From contig CAMCJC010000025.1 in NCBI GenBank assembly GCA_945875065.1, forward strand, positions 1 to 14,226: DNA of 14,226 nucleotides, written 5' to 3'. This DNA comes from an uncultured Propionibacteriaceae bacterium. GTDB lineage: Bacteria; Actinomycetota; Actinomycetes; Propionibacteriales; Propionibacteriaceae. The notes under the pieces were generated by a model, which was not told the origin of the DNA, made no database searches, and saw nothing but the letters and a program-made list of their open reading frames with translations. Both the position numbers and the translations under genes were made by a program. This document shows, in pieces, positions 13,890 through 14,226 of this stretch (the stretch's first letter is position 1; every line of letters starts with the position of its first letter).

Positions 13890-14210
13890 GTGACCTACAT
13901 CATCGGTTTGCCCTGCGTCGACGTCAAGGACCGCGCCTGCGTTGAGGAGTGTCCGGTCGACTGCATCTACGAAGGCAACCGAATGCTCTACATCCATCCG
14001 GAGGAATGCGTCGACTGCGGTGCCTGCGAACCCGTCTGCCCGGTGGAAGCCATCTACTACGAGGACGATATCCCCGAGGACCAGGCCGAGTACTACGACA
14101 TCAACGCCCAGTTCTTCGATTCACTCGGCTCGCCTGGCGGCGCGGCTCGGCTCGGCGTCGTCGACGGCGACCATCCACTGGTTGAGAAGCTGCCCCCGCA
14201 GGGCGAATGA
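13890..14210 (+). CDS. fdxA: Seven-iron ferredoxin (3Fe-4S / 4Fe-4S)
   Basis: 106 residues, the usual size for the actinobacterial FdxA family. It carries electrons through two clusters. By analogy with Azotobacter FdI, C9, C17 and C50 hold the 3Fe-4S cluster and C21, C40, C43 and C46 hold the 4Fe-4S cluster; all seven are present, and C25 is a spare. The acidic tail (SLGSPGGAARLG, then DHPLVEKLPPQ) is typical of the family. GTG 13890 is chosen because TAAGGAG ends at 13884, five bases upstream, and the protein then starts MTYIIGLP; an earlier in-frame GTG at 13884 lies inside the ribosome site. The next reading frame begins by ATGA overlap, so it is probably translationally coupled. Confidence 0.95.
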   Translation: MTYIIGLPCVDVKDRACVEECPVDCIYEGNRMLYIHPEECVDCGACEPVCPVEAIYYEDDIPEDQAEYYDINAQFFDSLGSPGGAARLGVVDGDHPLVEKLPPQGE

Positions 14211-14226
14211 TGGGGCTCGCGGACGC
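14207..14226 (+). CDS. Start of a gene cut by the right edge, probably dapC
   Basis: ATG 14207 overlaps the fdxA stop (ATGA), with a second in-frame ATG at 14210; the readable part is MMGLAD. In many actinobacteria fdxA is followed directly by dapC, the N-succinyldiaminopimelate aminotransferase of lysine and peptidoglycan precursor synthesis. The identity is inferred from that gene order and the overlap, since six residues cannot identify a protein. Confidence 0.35.

Noticed and set aside
1..14226. Defence system, prophage, mobile element or biosynthetic cluster
   Set aside because: The helicases, protease, acetyltransferases and small protein have no nuclease, integrase, transposase, reverse transcriptase or synthase partner, and base composition is even throughout.

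Overview
The window is high-GC DNA that is coding almost end to end, on both strands. It looks like an actinobacterium, perhaps Propionibacteriales, though that rank is a guess from gene content and start-site style. Pointers are a DUF3516-type helicase, a 7Fe ferredoxin FdxA followed by what is probably dapC, a VanW-type envelope protein, an SppA of the Mycobacterium type, GTG starts, and several apparently leaderless genes whose ATG lies six bases after a TANNNT hexamer. I see no tRNA, rRNA, IS element, prophage, CRISPR array or transfer signature. This is mostly ordinary chromosomal housekeeping DNA.

Layout. Bases 1-2214, minus strand: a superfamily 2 DEAD/DEAH helicase cut by the left edge, preceded in the same direction by a small membrane-anchored protein of unknown function. 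Bases 2344-3176, plus strand: an ElaA-type acetyltransferase and a Nudix hydrolase joined by an ATGA overlap. Bases 3173-5692, minus strand: a Ski2/HelY-like helicase with a DUF3516-type C-terminus, whose stop codon overlaps the Nudix stop inside one TTAA. Bases 5762-6222, plus strand: a phosphinothricin-acetyltransferase-like GNAT gene broken by a small internal deletion. Bases 6239-6949: a phosphoribosyltransferase followed by a 65-residue protein of unknown function. Bases 7035-9089: transketolase. Bases 9244-10803: SppA protease with an unusual 5' region. Bases 10807-12003, minus strand: an MFS transporter, divergent from vanW (12107-13837). Bases 13890-14210: fdxA, then the first codons of a gene that is probably dapC.

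The genes do not form one pathway. Three small groups can be read from spacing: ElaA with Nudix, the phosphoribosyltransferase with the 65-residue protein, and fdxA with the truncated gene after it. No stretch above 300 bases lacks a gene; the longest gap is 9090-9243.

I did not find a convincing new multi-gene system. The most interesting material is regulatory. There is a CG-centred palindrome of LacI-family type at the tkt promoter. A 12-base block is shared, with one mismatch, by the tkt and sppA upstream regions. A long inverted repeat encloses the putative sppA promoter. The sppA 5' end looks like an eroded or bypassed N-terminus.
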